A DNA stretch of 64,000 nt from SAR202 cluster bacterium bin127 (GCA_002239045.1 MPNN01000001.1:372001-436000); one strand, 5' to 3'. Positions 1 to 8,437 are shown, numbered from the stretch's first letter. Made by a program: numbers and translations. The notes: a model not told the origin generated them from the letters alone.

Positions 1-17
1 TGGATGCGTCACGGGCC

Positions 18-173
18 AGTCGAGGGCATTCGAAATCGGCGGCGGTGGCGAGCCACCAAGTCGCGGCTGAAAGTCGAGGAATCTGTCCATCTCATCGACT
101 AGTCGAAGGCATTCAAAATCGGTGGTGATGGTGAGCCACAAAATCGCGACTGAGCGACGAGAAATCGGTCCAT
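18..173. repeat. Imperfect tandem duplication, 83-bp period
   Basis: Two copies of a segment of about 73 bp begin at 18 and 101. Both open with agtcga-ggcattc and both end in a gtccat motif. Most differences are transitions, as expected of an ageing duplication. I see no coding potential in it. It lies directly upstream of the motif-rich promoter of the first gene and may be the tail of a feature cut by the window edge. Confidence 0.55.
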
Positions 174-192
174 TGACGGTACGAAAAGCATA

Positions 193-292
193 TTGCCGTT
201 CAATTGCCGACGATGCGGCAAATGATCGGATAGAGTGCGATATAATGCCGTGACATGCTTGCAAAGCAGAAAATGAGCGGCAAAAACGGCAA
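193..292 (+). promoter_or_regulatory. Promoter with clustered TTGCCG/CGGCAA motifs
   Basis: A consensus -10 box TATAAT lies at 241-246, about 50 bp before the ATG of the winged-helix-like gene. The hexamer TTGCCG occurs at 193 and 204, and its complement CGGCAA at 216, 278 and 287. The copies at 204 and 216 form a dyad (TTGCCG, 6 bp, CGGCAA). I see no convincing -35 box. Five copies in 100 bp flanking a -10 look like an operator array, perhaps for autoregulation by the product, but that is inference. Confidence 0.4.
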
Positions 293-295
293 AAC

Positions 296-964
296 ATGGC
301 TAAATTAGGTGATTTTGAGTTTCCCGAGGTAGGACTCGTAGATTCCGTCGCTTTGGCGCGTCGGATCCACGAAGACTTGGGCGGAGAGGTGCGGAGAGAC
401 GCTCTGGCGATGGTTTTGGACATGTCGCCCTCCGGAGGGGCTTACGGAGCCCGAATCGGCGCTTTGCGCATGTGGGGCCTCGCGACGGGCCGCAGCGTGA
501 TTAGGTTGACTGGGGACGGTGCGAGGGTGGTTTCTGCACGCGGAGACGGCGAAGAGACGGAGATGATGCGCAAGTTGTCGCGGTCGGTGCCGTTGTTCAA
601 CGAGCTTGAAGCACGGATCGGCGATGGCAAGGTTGATCAGCGAGTGTTGGCGGTGTTGTTGCAGGAGGTCACGGGCGCCGAAATCAGCGAAGTGATGAGG
701 CGTATGCCGATGGTTGAGCGCATCTACGGGGCGATACGCAGTTTCCTGGAAGGGTTTAACGACGATGTTTGGGATTCCGATACGAATGGATCAACGGAAT
801 CCGGTCGGCCCGCGGACGGAGTTACTGACGCTTCAGTTTTGCCCAAAGGTTGGATAGAGTTTCGCTACGATGATGGGACTTTGAGATTGCGCGAGACGCC
901 GGAGAATCTGGATGTGTTGATCGGCGTTATGGAGGCGCGAAAGTGGCGCGTCGGAGGGGATTAG
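296..964 (+). CDS. Hypothetical protein, winged-helix-like N-terminus
   Basis: A 222-residue soluble protein that I do not recognise. The first 80 or so residues have the pattern of a winged helix-turn-helix: two helices, then a segment with GAYGARIGALRMWGL (residues about 48-62) and a short basic beta-hairpin-like stretch ending in GARVV. A middle helical region follows, then a low-complexity acidic linker (about 155-180) and a short charged C-terminus. No catalytic motif is visible. The start is the first ATG after a TATAAT -10 box and lacks a clear Shine-Dalgarno sequence. A DNA-binding regulator is plausible, but no function can be assigned. Confidence 0.7.
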   Translation: MAKLGDFEFPEVGLVDSVALARRIHEDLGGEVRRDALAMVLDMSPSGGAYGARIGALRMWGLATGRSVIRLTGDGARVVSARGDGEETEMMRKLSRSVPLFNELEARIGDGKVDQRVLAVLLQEVTGAEISEVMRRMPMVERIYGAIRSFLEGFNDDVWDSDTNGSTESGRPADGVTDASVLPKGWIEFRYDDGTLRLRETPENLDVLIGVMEARKWRVGGD

Positions 965-970
965 CCGGAT

Positions 971-1027
971 TCACAGATCGTCCCTTACTTTGGCGGTTAG
1001 GCGTTGGGCAAAACCGGGTGTGGAGTT
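971..1027 (-). pseudogene. Decayed duplicate of the uvrC 3' end
   Basis: Read on the minus strand this stretch encodes STPGFAQRLTAKVRDDL followed by a stop. The true UvrC at 1573-3465 ends STPGMTQRLAAKVKDYL and stop. About two thirds of the residues are identical and the stop is aligned. Upstream of the match the frame does not continue as UvrC and soon meets a stop. It is therefore a short relic of a second uvrC 3' end, separated from the intact gene by the coiled-coil gene. Either a partial duplication or replacement of an older uvrC copy would produce it. Confidence 0.6.
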
Positions 1028-1085
1028 GGCGCGAGGAGCGCCAGGCCAGATTGTGCTTCGAGAGCTTCAGCGCGGCGGAGTTAGT

Positions 1086-1451
1086 TTAACCGCTCAGTTG
1101 ATCGATCAAGGTGACGATTGAAACGACGACGGTGGTGCTGACCGCAACCGTGCCGACGAACCAGCGAATGATTTCGGACTTGAAGTTGGCGATCTCGGTT
1201 TTGAGTTCACCGAATCGTACCTCTATTTTTGTGTCGAGTTCACCGAATCGTGCTTCGATCTTGGTGTCTTGGTCACCGAATCGTGCTTCTATCTTGGTGT
1301 CCTGCTGACCGAAGCGTGTTGCCATCTCGGTTCGTAGGTCGCCGTGGGAGTTGGCAAGGTCTTCTTTAGTAGCCAAGGCGTCCAGCCGAGTCTCGAATCG
1401 GACTAAACGGTTGTCGATGTCGAAATCGGCTTGTCGTGTAGAGGTTGTCAT
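1086..1451 (-). CDS. Coiled-coil protein with C-terminal membrane anchor and 11-residue repeats
   Basis: A 121-residue protein built as a long charged coiled coil followed by one transmembrane helix near the C-terminus (about residues 95-118, WFVGTVAVSTTVVVSIVTL). Residues about 46-85 hold four tandem copies of an 11-residue unit of the form RFGxxDTKIEA, encoded by 33-bp DNA repeats. This architecture resembles small DUF1640/CCDC90-type membrane coiled-coil proteins, which have no established bacterial function. The Shine-Dalgarno sequence is weak. A good promoter lies about 60-90 bp upstream. It sits between the uvrC relic and intact uvrC, so it may have entered with that rearrangement. Confidence 0.7.
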   Translation of the reverse strand: MTTSTRQADFDIDNRLVRFETRLDALATKEDLANSHGDLRTEMATRFGQQDTKIEARFGDQDTKIEARFGELDTKIEVRFGELKTEIANFKSEIIRWFVGTVAVSTTVVVSIVTLIDQLSG

Positions 1452-1508
1452 CTAATTTTTCCGTTGGTTCCCTAAAAGTATTACAGACTTTTCGTCGTCG
1501 TGAAACAC

Positions 1509-1538
1509 ATTATATCGAACGGATGTTAATAATTGCAA
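1509..1538 (-). promoter_or_regulatory. Sigma-70-type promoter for the coiled-coil gene
   Basis: On the minus strand TTGCAA (1533-1538) and TATAAT (1509-1514) are separated by 18 bp, with the start codon about 55 bp downstream of the -10 box. The -10 matches consensus exactly. Confidence 0.5.
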
Positions 1539-1572
1539 TGGATGTGGCGAAGATTTGTGCCGGCGGGTGGCA

Positions 1573-3465
1573 TCATAGGTAATCTTTGACTTTGGCCGCT
1601 AGGCGTTGGGTCATTCCGGGGGTCGATGCTAGTTCTAGTTCAGATGCTTCACGTATGGCTTTGACTGAGCCGAAACGCCGCATGAGGGCGCGTTTGCGGG
1701 ATGGACCAACGCCGGGCACGAGGTCTAGCGCGGATTTGAGTGATGTGCGGCCCCGGGTTTTGCGGTGATACGTGATGGCGAAACGGTGGGCTTCGTCGCG
1801 GACTTGCTGGAGGACGAAGAGGGAAGGGGCGTTGCGCGGCAACCGGATGGGATCCGAGCTATCGGGTGTGTAGAGTTCTTCTTCCTTCTTGGCGATGGAC
1901 GCGAGAGGGATGTCGGCGACGCCGAGGTGGAGCATGATGGCGAGCGCGGCGGATAACTGCCCTTTGCCGCCGTCGATGAGCACGAGGTCGGGTGTGATGC
2001 CGAATGAGTCGCCGGCTTTGCTCAATTCGCCGGTCTCGGCTGTCTTTTTGCGCGCGGCGTTGAGGCGTTTGAAGCGGCGCGTGAGGACTTCGCGCATCGA
2101 AGCGAAGTCGTCATTGCCTTCGACGGTGTTGATTTTGAAGCGTCGATACTGCGATGTTGCTGGTGCACCGTTCTCGAAGACGGACATGGCGGCCACGGAC
2201 GATGTGCCTTGGATGTGTGAGATGTCGTAGCACTCGATACGGTAGGGTCGGTTCGGCAAGCTCAAGGCTTCCTGCAGATCGTCCAGAGCACGCCCCATCA
2301 AGTCGGAGTTGGACTGCCACTTCAGCTTTAGCTGTGCGAGGCCCTGTACGGCGTTCTCGTGAGCCATTTCGATGAGTTTTCGCTTGGGACCGCGTTGCGG
2401 GACGTTGATCTCCATCTTGGCGCCGCGGTTTTCGGTGAGAAGTTCCTGGAGGATGGGGGTGTCTTCAGGTTCGGCTTGGGTCAGAATGCGGCGCGGCATG
2501 TGCGGGTTGCCGACGATGTAAAACTGCTCGATGAACTTGGCGATGATGTGGGAATCGGTGTCGTCGTACGTGCCGGCCATGATGAAGTTATCGCGGCCGA
2601 CCATGCTGCCTCGGCGGATGAAGAAGACGTCGATCCAGGCTTCGTCGCTGCCTTTCTCGCAGGCGATGACGTCCATGTCTTCCTGCCCGATGCCGACGAC
2701 TTTTTGATCCTCGTAAACGATCTTCATCGCGTTGAGACGGTCACGGAGGGCTGCGGCGCGCTCGAACTCGAGATTTTCTGCAGCCTCGGTCATCGCCTCT
2801 TGGAGATCGACGACGACCTTTTTGGTGTCGCCTTGGAGGAATGAGATGACTTGCGCGATGACCTCGTCATATTCTGGCTTGTCGGCGTAACCAGTGCAAG
2901 GTGCGACGCAGCGCTTGATGTGGTACTCGAGGCAGGGACGCTCCTCTTCGCCCGTGATCTTCATCGTGCAGGAGCGGTAGGGGAAGAGTTTTTTGAGGAG
3001 ATCGAGAGTGGTTCGGACGGAGTATGCAGACGCGTAGGGACCGAAGTAGCGCGCGCCGTCGCGTTTGGAGCGTCGGCGCGTGAAATAGACGCGAGGGAAC
3101 TCGTCGTCGAGGTCGACCTTGATGTAGGGATAGGTCTTGTCGTCTTTGAGCCGGGCATTAAAGCGGGGTTTGTGCTCCTTGATGAGGGAGTTTTCAAGGA
3201 GGAGAGCCTCGCGCTCGGACTCGGCGATGATGTATTCGAAGTCGTGAATGAGATTGACGAGTCGTTTCGTCTTGCCACGCAGTTTGGTTTCGTTCGAGAA
3301 GTACGAGCGGAGGCGGTTACGCAGGCTTACGGACTTGCCGACGTAGAGTATCTGTCCGCTCTTCCCGCGCATGGTGTAGACGCCGGGTTTGCGAGGAACA
3401 GCGGCAAGGCGATCAGCGAAGAGATCGGCGCGGGAGGGGGGATCCGTTGTGGTGGAGGTGGCCAT
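1573..3465 (-). CDS. uvrC: Excinuclease ABC subunit C
   Basis: UvrC makes both incisions in nucleotide excision repair, acting on DNA loaded with UvrB. The 630 residues show the standard order. A GIY-YIG nuclease lies at about 25-100 (GVY at 28-30, LYVGK at 40-44). A cysteine-containing linker follows (CLEYHIKRCVAPC, 178-190), then a UvrB-binding UVR helix pair (about 218-250). The RNase-H-like 3' endonuclease half carries YDISH and LIDGGKGQ motifs, and the protein ends in a tandem helix-hairpin-helix (GVGPSRKRAL ... STPGM). Length and residues are typical, so it should be functional. The ATG has no strong Shine-Dalgarno sequence. A second, decayed copy of its last codons lies at 971-1027. 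Confidence 0.97.
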   Translation of the reverse strand: MATSTTTDPPSRADLFADRLAAVPRKPGVYTMRGKSGQILYVGKSVSLRNRLRSYFSNETKLRGKTKRLVNLIHDFEYIIAESEREALLLENSLIKEHKPRFNARLKDDKTYPYIKVDLDDEFPRVYFTRRRSKRDGARYFGPYASAYSVRTTLDLLKKLFPYRSCTMKITGEEERPCLEYHIKRCVAPCTGYADKPEYDEVIAQVISFLQGDTKKVVVDLQEAMTEAAENLEFERAAALRDRLNAMKIVYEDQKVVGIGQEDMDVIACEKGSDEAWIDVFFIRRGSMVGRDNFIMAGTYDDTDSHIIAKFIEQFYIVGNPHMPRRILTQAEPEDTPILQELLTENRGAKMEINVPQRGPKRKLIEMAHENAVQGLAQLKLKWQSNSDLMGRALDDLQEALSLPNRPYRIECYDISHIQGTSSVAAMSVFENGAPATSQYRRFKINTVEGNDDFASMREVLTRRFKRLNAARKKTAETGELSKAGDSFGITPDLVLIDGGKGQLSAALAIMLHLGVADIPLASIAKKEEELYTPDSSDPIRLPRNAPSLFVLQQVRDEAHRFAITYHRKTRGRTSLKSALDLVPGVGPSRKRALMRRFGSVKAIREASELELASTPGMTQRLAAKVKDYL

Positions 3466-3533
3466 GAGCGTAAGTTGATTTTACGGGGTTGAACGGAGAT
3501 GCGAAGGATGCTGAAAGTGTTTGAGTTTGGTGG

Positions 3534-3914
3534 TTACCAGGATTCGAGGGGAGTTATGGAGACAAGTCCACCTAGGCGCATCTCGATTGAGAGGGAGTAG
3601 CTGCGCATAAGTTCTCGGCCCATCAGTGGTGCGATGCCTTCGATGACTCGCACTAGTTTGAACTCGCCGTCCCACATCACTTCTGCGAGATAGTAGCGCG
3701 CTGATCGCCGATCACCAGTGGCGGAAGTGATTTCAGTAGTTCCTGTAAGTTCCTGCAACCCCAATCTCGCGATAAGGTCAGGCGTCATCACCAGACTGAA
3801 ATCATTGCCGGTATCGACGATGAATGTAACGAGGTTGACTGCGCCGTTGTGGTCTCGAAATTCGAGGTCGACCAGTGGATAGAGATTGCCGCCTAAGACG
3901 CGGCCGGTGATCAA
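3534..3914 (-). CDS. Retropepsin-like (clan AA) aspartic protease
   Basis: A 126-residue single-domain protein with the hallmarks of clan AA aspartic proteases: FIVDTGND with catalytic D34-T35-G36, a following hydrophobic beta-strand pair, and a C-terminal LMGRELM ... SLSIEM ... GGLVSIT pattern. Such one-DTG proteins work as homodimers, each monomer giving one Asp. No signal peptide or membrane segment is seen, so it should be cytoplasmic. Translation is coupled to the gene before it: the TTG start overlaps that gene's TGA (TTGA). A second protease of the same type follows the same kind of partner at 49836-50225. Substrate unknown; cleavage or control of the partner is a natural guess only. 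Confidence 0.75.
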   Translation of the reverse strand: MITGRVLGGNLYPLVDLEFRDHNGAVNLVTFIVDTGNDFSLVMTPDLIARLGLQELTGTTEITSATGDRRSARYYLAEVMWDGEFKLVRVIEGIAPLMGRELMRSYSLSIEMRLGGLVSITPLESW

Positions 3915-4252
3915 CTGCCTGGCCTCAGGCGGTGGAAATCTGCGATTGCGGCTTCAATGTCTTCAACGTCGTCTGGCGAGATGCCTCCGTCTTTAAATCC
4001 TGACTTGGCTATCGGGATGGACCAAGTTAAGGCGTCAGGACGGCGGGCCATCAGTCGGTCGAGGACGGCATCGTCGTGCCCGTAGTGACCGATCTCATAA
4101 TCGCCACTGATGCCATCAATGACGATGTGGCACCCCTTATGAGAGTCTTTGTATTTGGGTAGCAGTTGTTCTTCGTAGATCCGCTTGGCGTTCTCAATCG
4201 CCCCATCGAAATCTACTCGTTTACGTCTCGAACCATGTTGAAAAATTGTCAC
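3911..4252 (-). CDS. Small YEIG-motif protein, partner of retropepsin-like protease
   Basis: A protein of about 113 residues with no domain that I can name. Its core reads IVID-x3-GDYEIG, then about 15 residues, then RRPDA. The 93-residue protein at 50210-50491 has VDV-x2-GEYEIG and RIPDA at nearly the same spacing, and both are followed by an overlapping retropepsin-like protease gene, so the two are homologues in conserved two-gene modules. I prefer the GTG at 4252, with AAGGGG just upstream. An in-frame TTG at 4291 overlaps a -10-like TATACT (4291-4296) and would lie upstream of the transcript start. The module begins only 65 bp after the MmeI-type gene. Function unknown. Confidence 0.65.
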   Translation of the reverse strand: MTIFQHGSRRKRVDFDGAIENAKRIYEEQLLPKYKDSHKGCHIVIDGISGDYEIGHYGHDDAVLDRLMARRPDALTWSIPIAKSGFKDGGISPDDVEDIEAAIADFHRLRPGS

Positions 4253-4316
4253 AGCAAACCCCTTTGATGGTGGAGTATCGCGATGTTTCAAGTATAGCGG
4301 TTGCAGAGATCTAGGC

Positions 4317-7154
4317 TTATGCCGGCTCGCGCGAAAAGTTCAGCTGTAGCAGGCGTTCTAGGATGGTGTCGTCGTCGAGTTTGGCGGGGTGCTCGGTCCA
4401 GCCGTAGGCGTCGAATACGGCTTGGTCTAGCTTGGCGTGCCGTCTTGTCAACCAAGGATCACGCAAGTTGTAGATGTGGGTCAGCGTCATTTCTCGGAGC
4501 ATCTCTTTGGGAGTCGATTTGGTGGGGGTAATCACATTGTTTCGCGTTTCCGACAATTCTTTCGCGGCATCTGCTACGGCCTTGAGTTGAGTATCCGACG
4601 GATTTGGAAACGGGAATGTTTCGAAGCAGGTAGTTGGCGTGTAGCGAGATCCCGATTCTCTTTCTCTTAATTGCGAACCTAGAGCCAACGCCCAAACTCG
4701 GTGGGCTTTGGATTGAAGCACTCCGAAGAAGTAATCGTCTTCGCGAGCAAAGGCGACGACAGCATTGCTAGGCAGTGTGTCGCTGGAGACCCACTTGAAA
4801 ACTCTATGTTTGGAAACTTGCGGCGTAACGAGATAGCGGGAGAGACCTGACAACGCGGCACGCAAAGCTGGCCGTGGACGTTGGTGCATCCACCACTGAG
4901 TTCGTGCTTCACCTCGCATTTGGGTTCGTGCGGCTTTTACATGTCGTTGTATGTGAGCGAATGGCGCTATGTAATCGGAAGCTTCGGTTTCTGTCATTTC
5001 AGTACCGAAATCGACGATCCATGAATTGCTGGGTACGCCGACGATGTCTCTAGCGTTAATGAATGGTTTGACGACGTCGCTGTTGGGTTTTGAGTGCGGG
5101 TTCTGCGCGCTGAGCAGTTTGAGTGCCGTCTGTTCATCGAGTTCGAAACTGCCTTGTTTCACTAGCCCTTTGAAGCTGATATTGGCGTTCTTCTTGAGTC
5201 TTCTTGCTAGAGTGAGATTCGCGGCCCGCGAGGTCAGATTTGAGTGGATGATACTGACGGGTTTTCCGTCCAAAGTCAGATTAGTTTCGGTACCGTTATC
5301 AAAACCGATCATGGAGGTGTGAACTGAGGCGCCATCCAACTGCCAGTCTCGATCTGATTCGGCAAAGAATATCTGCCCAATGTCATTGATCATGTCCAAA
5401 ACGGGTCTCGAATCTCCTCCCCGGATGTTTTGCGTGGCTAGCAGTCCAGCTCTGACCTGATCCGATTTGACCACATACCTAGCTGCGTTCGCGAACCAGT
5501 ATGCACACAGGTCCGCGCGGCTGGGCACCAAACCTGACCAGATTTCATAAAGATCCTCGACGTACTCGTCGCCGAGTTGCTGACGCATCATGTAGTTGCC
5601 GAGGAATGGTGGATTGCCGACGATGTAGTCGACATCGGGCCATTCGGCGGGTTTGGGTTTGGGTCCAGTGTTGTCGACGATGGCATCTCGGCAGCCGATG
5701 TTGTCTAGCGGGTCTAGTACGGGGTCGCGGTCTTCAATGTTGCCGACGCGAGCCCCGTTCTGGAGATGGCCAATCCAGACGACGACACTGGCGAGTTGAT
5801 GGGCGTATTCGTCGATCTCGATGCCGAGCAGTTGGCGTGGATGGACGCGCGGTTCTGGAGGATCGATTCCGAAATCGAGGGACCAGGTGATGACCTCTCG
5901 TTCGAGGCTGTGCAATAGGTTTAATGCTACGTAGAGGAAGTTGCCTGATCCGCAGGCTGGGTCTAGGATGCGGACATTTCCCAATCGGTCTATGAAATCC
6001 TGAACTGTGACCTTGGCTAGTTCAGCGTCGGCATCGCTGATAGAAGATTTGATGTTGTCCCATTCTCTTCGGAGTGGTGTCATGACGACGGGCTCTACAA
6101 GCGTTTCGATGTCCTTACGGGACGTGTAGTGTCTGCCGTGTTGCGCGCGTTTTTCAGGATTGTAGACACGCTCAAAGAGCGTACCAAAGATGGCAGGTTC
6201 GATCTGGGACCAATCGAGGGCATCGGCTTGACGTACGAACGGCATTATGGTGTTGCCGATCTGCAGGTTGTTGGGGCGCCCGTCAAAGAGTCCGCCGTTG
6301 AAATGCTTGACGGGTGGGGCCTCGATCGGATCGCCGATACTCATCTTTTGGAATAGGCGGTTTAGCCTGGCCGGAAAAACGGTCGCGGGGAATGTGCCCA
6401 ACTCATGCGTGTATTTGGTCATGAGTTGTTTCGGTAAAAGTCCGACATCGCTGGAGAACATGCAGAAAAGAAGCTGAGAAAGGAACCGAGCGATTTCCAC
6501 GTCTTTGCCAGTGTTGTAATCCTGAAGTTCTTTGGCAATGTTGTTGAAGATGTCGGCCGCCGCCTCTGTGATTTGGTCGGTGGTTCGTACGGGCTCCAAG
6601 TAGTCAGGATCGTAGAAGCAGTAGCGGAGCACTTGGTAGATCGAGAGCGGTGATTGATCTACAACTCCGAGCGAGTTCCTGCGTGTAGCGTTCTGCTCGA
6701 TATCGTGTAAGTCGTCAAGCTCAATGATGTATGTGTCGGGTGCTTTTCCGGTGAAATTGGTATGGATGCGAATGGTTTCAAAATCGGCGACGATCAGCAG
6801 TGGCGGGTTGCCAAGTCCGTCGCGGTATCTGAGGTTCTGGTTGTACGCTGCGTCAAGGTCTAATCCCGGTTTTTTGTACTCCATGATGAAGTGATCGCGG
6901 AGAAAGACGTCGGCTTCACCTTGACTTCCAGTCGCGGTGCGTACGCGCTGATTGAATTCGAAGTCGTGGTTGTCTAGGTCGTCGGAGGGTTTTGGGTGGC
7001 CGACGATCGCGCATAATTCGTTGAAGTGGGCCTGGAAATGCTGGATTTCGTTGCCTTGATAGCTCGTCCATTTGCGTCCGAAATCGGCTGCCAAGGTTTG
7101 AACAGCACTTGGTACATCGCGGGACGGGTTGATTGGTTCATCCATCAGCAGCAT
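4317..7154 (-). CDS. MmeI-type (Type IIL/IIG) single-chain restriction-modification enzyme
   Basis: A 945-residue fused endonuclease/N6-adenine methyltransferase that would cut foreign DNA at a fixed distance from its site and methylate the host site. An N-terminal PD-(D/E)xK nuclease motif is visible (D82, then E92-Y93-K94). A helical spacer leads to the methyltransferase with motif I DPACGSG (398-404) and motif IV NPPF (514-517). The C-terminal third is the target-recognition region, with the FETFPFP segment typical of MmeI relatives, ending in a helical domain. No separate S or R gene is needed or seen. Start MLLMDEP at 7154; an ATG three codons on is equally possible. A -10-like TATACT lies at 7181-7186. 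The YEIG/protease module follows on the same strand. Confidence 0.9.
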   Translation of the reverse strand: MLLMDEPINPSRDVPSAVQTLAADFGRKWTSYQGNEIQHFQAHFNELCAIVGHPKPSDDLDNHDFEFNQRVRTATGSQGEADVFLRDHFIMEYKKPGLDLDAAYNQNLRYRDGLGNPPLLIVADFETIRIHTNFTGKAPDTYIIELDDLHDIEQNATRRNSLGVVDQSPLSIYQVLRYCFYDPDYLEPVRTTDQITEAAADIFNNIAKELQDYNTGKDVEIARFLSQLLFCMFSSDVGLLPKQLMTKYTHELGTFPATVFPARLNRLFQKMSIGDPIEAPPVKHFNGGLFDGRPNNLQIGNTIMPFVRQADALDWSQIEPAIFGTLFERVYNPEKRAQHGRHYTSRKDIETLVEPVVMTPLRREWDNIKSSISDADAELAKVTVQDFIDRLGNVRILDPACGSGNFLYVALNLLHSLEREVITWSLDFGIDPPEPRVHPRQLLGIEIDEYAHQLASVVVWIGHLQNGARVGNIEDRDPVLDPLDNIGCRDAIVDNTGPKPKPAEWPDVDYIVGNPPFLGNYMMRQQLGDEYVEDLYEIWSGLVPSRADLCAYWFANAARYVVKSDQVRAGLLATQNIRGGDSRPVLDMINDIGQIFFAESDRDWQLDGASVHTSMIGFDNGTETNLTLDGKPVSIIHSNLTSRAANLTLARRLKKNANISFKGLVKQGSFELDEQTALKLLSAQNPHSKPNSDVVKPFINARDIVGVPSNSWIVDFGTEMTETEASDYIAPFAHIQRHVKAARTQMRGEARTQWWMHQRPRPALRAALSGLSRYLVTPQVSKHRVFKWVSSDTLPSNAVVAFAREDDYFFGVLQSKAHRVWALALGSQLRERESGSRYTPTTCFETFPFPNPSDTQLKAVADAAKELSETRNNVITPTKSTPKEMLREMTLTHIYNLRDPWLTRRHAKLDQAVFDAYGWTEHPAKLDDDTILERLLQLNFSREPA

Positions 7155-7338
7155 AGATTGGTCTCAGATATGGATGTTTGAGTATAGGCGGATTGATAGG
7201 AGTTAATTTTCGCGCAAGTTGACGGTTCAGTTTAGCGACATGTCAAAGATTCACTCGCCGATTTAGGCCGCAAAGTCGCGATACTCTTCATTGCGTCTCG
7301 TCCAATTGGAGGGGCAACGCAACGGGAAACGAGATTGC

Positions 7339-7659
7339 CTACAGAGCGATCGTGAAGACCGCTAGAGCTACCACAATTCCGGTAGCTATGATGCCCATTT
7401 TGCGGATTTCCAAGGGGAATGTGCGGGCGTAGACTTCGGAGCGTGTCCGTTGCGTGCGGCGTGGGTTGGCGGTTTGCGGTCGGTTCGTGGAAGCCGAAAG
7501 ATTGCGTGGTGCTGGCACCGTTGCCGTGGCGGCCGACGGTGCCGCGATGTCTTCTTCTGGTTGTTCGGGTTGTTGGCGCCGCGCCGTCGGCTCTTCGGTC
7601 TGGACGAAGACGTTAGGTCGTCGTCCGGGTCGGCGTCGGTTTCGGTTGCGAGGTGGCAT
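7339..7659 (-). CDS. Small basic protein with C-terminal transmembrane helix
   Basis: A 106-residue protein of unknown function. The N-terminus is very rich in Arg and Pro (PRNRNRRRPGRR), the middle is a low-complexity Ala/Thr/Pro/Gln linker, and the last 20 residues form a single hydrophobic helix (GIIATGIVVALAVFTIAL) ending at the C-terminus. It would be a tail-anchored membrane protein with a basic cytoplasmic domain, possibly binding nucleic acid or acidic lipids. It lies 64 bp downstream of the cytidylate-kinase-like gene on the same strand and may be co-transcribed. No Shine-Dalgarno sequence is obvious. The frame is favoured over its overlaps because only it gives a clean membrane anchor. 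Confidence 0.5.
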   Translation of the reverse strand: MPPRNRNRRRPGRRPNVFVQTEEPTARRQQPEQPEEDIAAPSAATATVPAPRNLSASTNRPQTANPRRTQRTRSEVYARTFPLEIRKMGIIATGIVVALAVFTIAL

Positions 7660-7723
7660 GTGAGATCAGGTGGTGGTGTATTGGTTTCTAGGTGAAATTC
7701 TAGACTATGACGGAGCAACGCCG

Positions 7724-8437
7724 TTAGAGTTTGCCGTCGTCGTCGAGAGATTCAGCGGCTAAAATGGTCGCCCTAGCAGCGTATGAGATGGTGACGTCGG
7801 ATGTGTTGAACATGAAGTGATATAGGAACGGATCGATCGGGCTCGTACCAAATGCCTTGTCGAAGTAGCGGTGTTGTGCGGCATCCGAGTGGGAGATGAA
7901 GTCTCGTGCTTCGTCCATGGAGATGTTTTCGCGTTCGGCTACTCTCTTGGCGCGGTCTTCCATTCGTCCGACAACACCGACGCGTACGACATCGTTGCGT
8001 TCTCGAAGAATTGCGGCACCGCCGCGGCTGAGGATGACGATGTTGCCTTGATCGGCGATATCGTTGATGACCTCCCGTGTGGTAGCGATGAATCGTTCGT
8101 CGTTGACCTCTTCTGCGGTGGTGTGTGGTTCTTCCTCGTACTCGCTGTACTGTCGAGAAATAAGATCTTCGACCCCGGGGCCGAAGTATGGGTCGCCGCC
8201 CATTCCGGCGACGGCAGAACGTTCGAGGACGCGTTGGACGCGCATAGCTAAGCGATTTACCAACGAAGGCACTCGGCGCTCTTGGTCGACGAGGGCACGC
8301 ATTGTGGCGTTTACACCTCGGGCTACCTGAGCGAGGATAAGTCGATCGACGAAGTCGATCTCCAGTTCGCGAGCCACGAGACGCCCGAGATCGGGTGCGC
8401 CGGCTCCAACTCTACCTTCGACGGTGATTATCGGCAT
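7724..8437 (-). CDS. Cytidylate kinase-like family protein
   Basis: A 237-residue P-loop-fold protein of the cytidylate-kinase-like (Cytidylate_kin2) family. The N-terminus ITVEGRVGAGAPDLGRLVARELE corresponds to the P-loop strand and helix, but the usual GxxGxGK[ST] lysine is not conserved, as is common in this family. The later segments ILSRGGAAIL and RVGVVGRMEDRAKRVAERE match the family's NMP-kinase-like core, ahead of a lid-like region ending in FNTSD. True NMP kinase activity is uncertain. An AAGGAG Shine-Dalgarno precedes the ATG by about 6 bases. It is divergent from the gamma-glutamyltransferase gene. Confidence 0.8.
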   Translation of the reverse strand: MPIITVEGRVGAGAPDLGRLVARELEIDFVDRLILAQVARGVNATMRALVDQERRVPSLVNRLAMRVQRVLERSAVAGMGGDPYFGPGVEDLISRQYSEYEEEPHTTAEEVNDERFIATTREVINDIADQGNIVILSRGGAAILRERNDVVRVGVVGRMEDRAKRVAERENISMDEARDFISHSDAAQHRYFDKAFGTSPIDPFLYHFMFNTSDVTISYAARATILAAESLDDDGKL

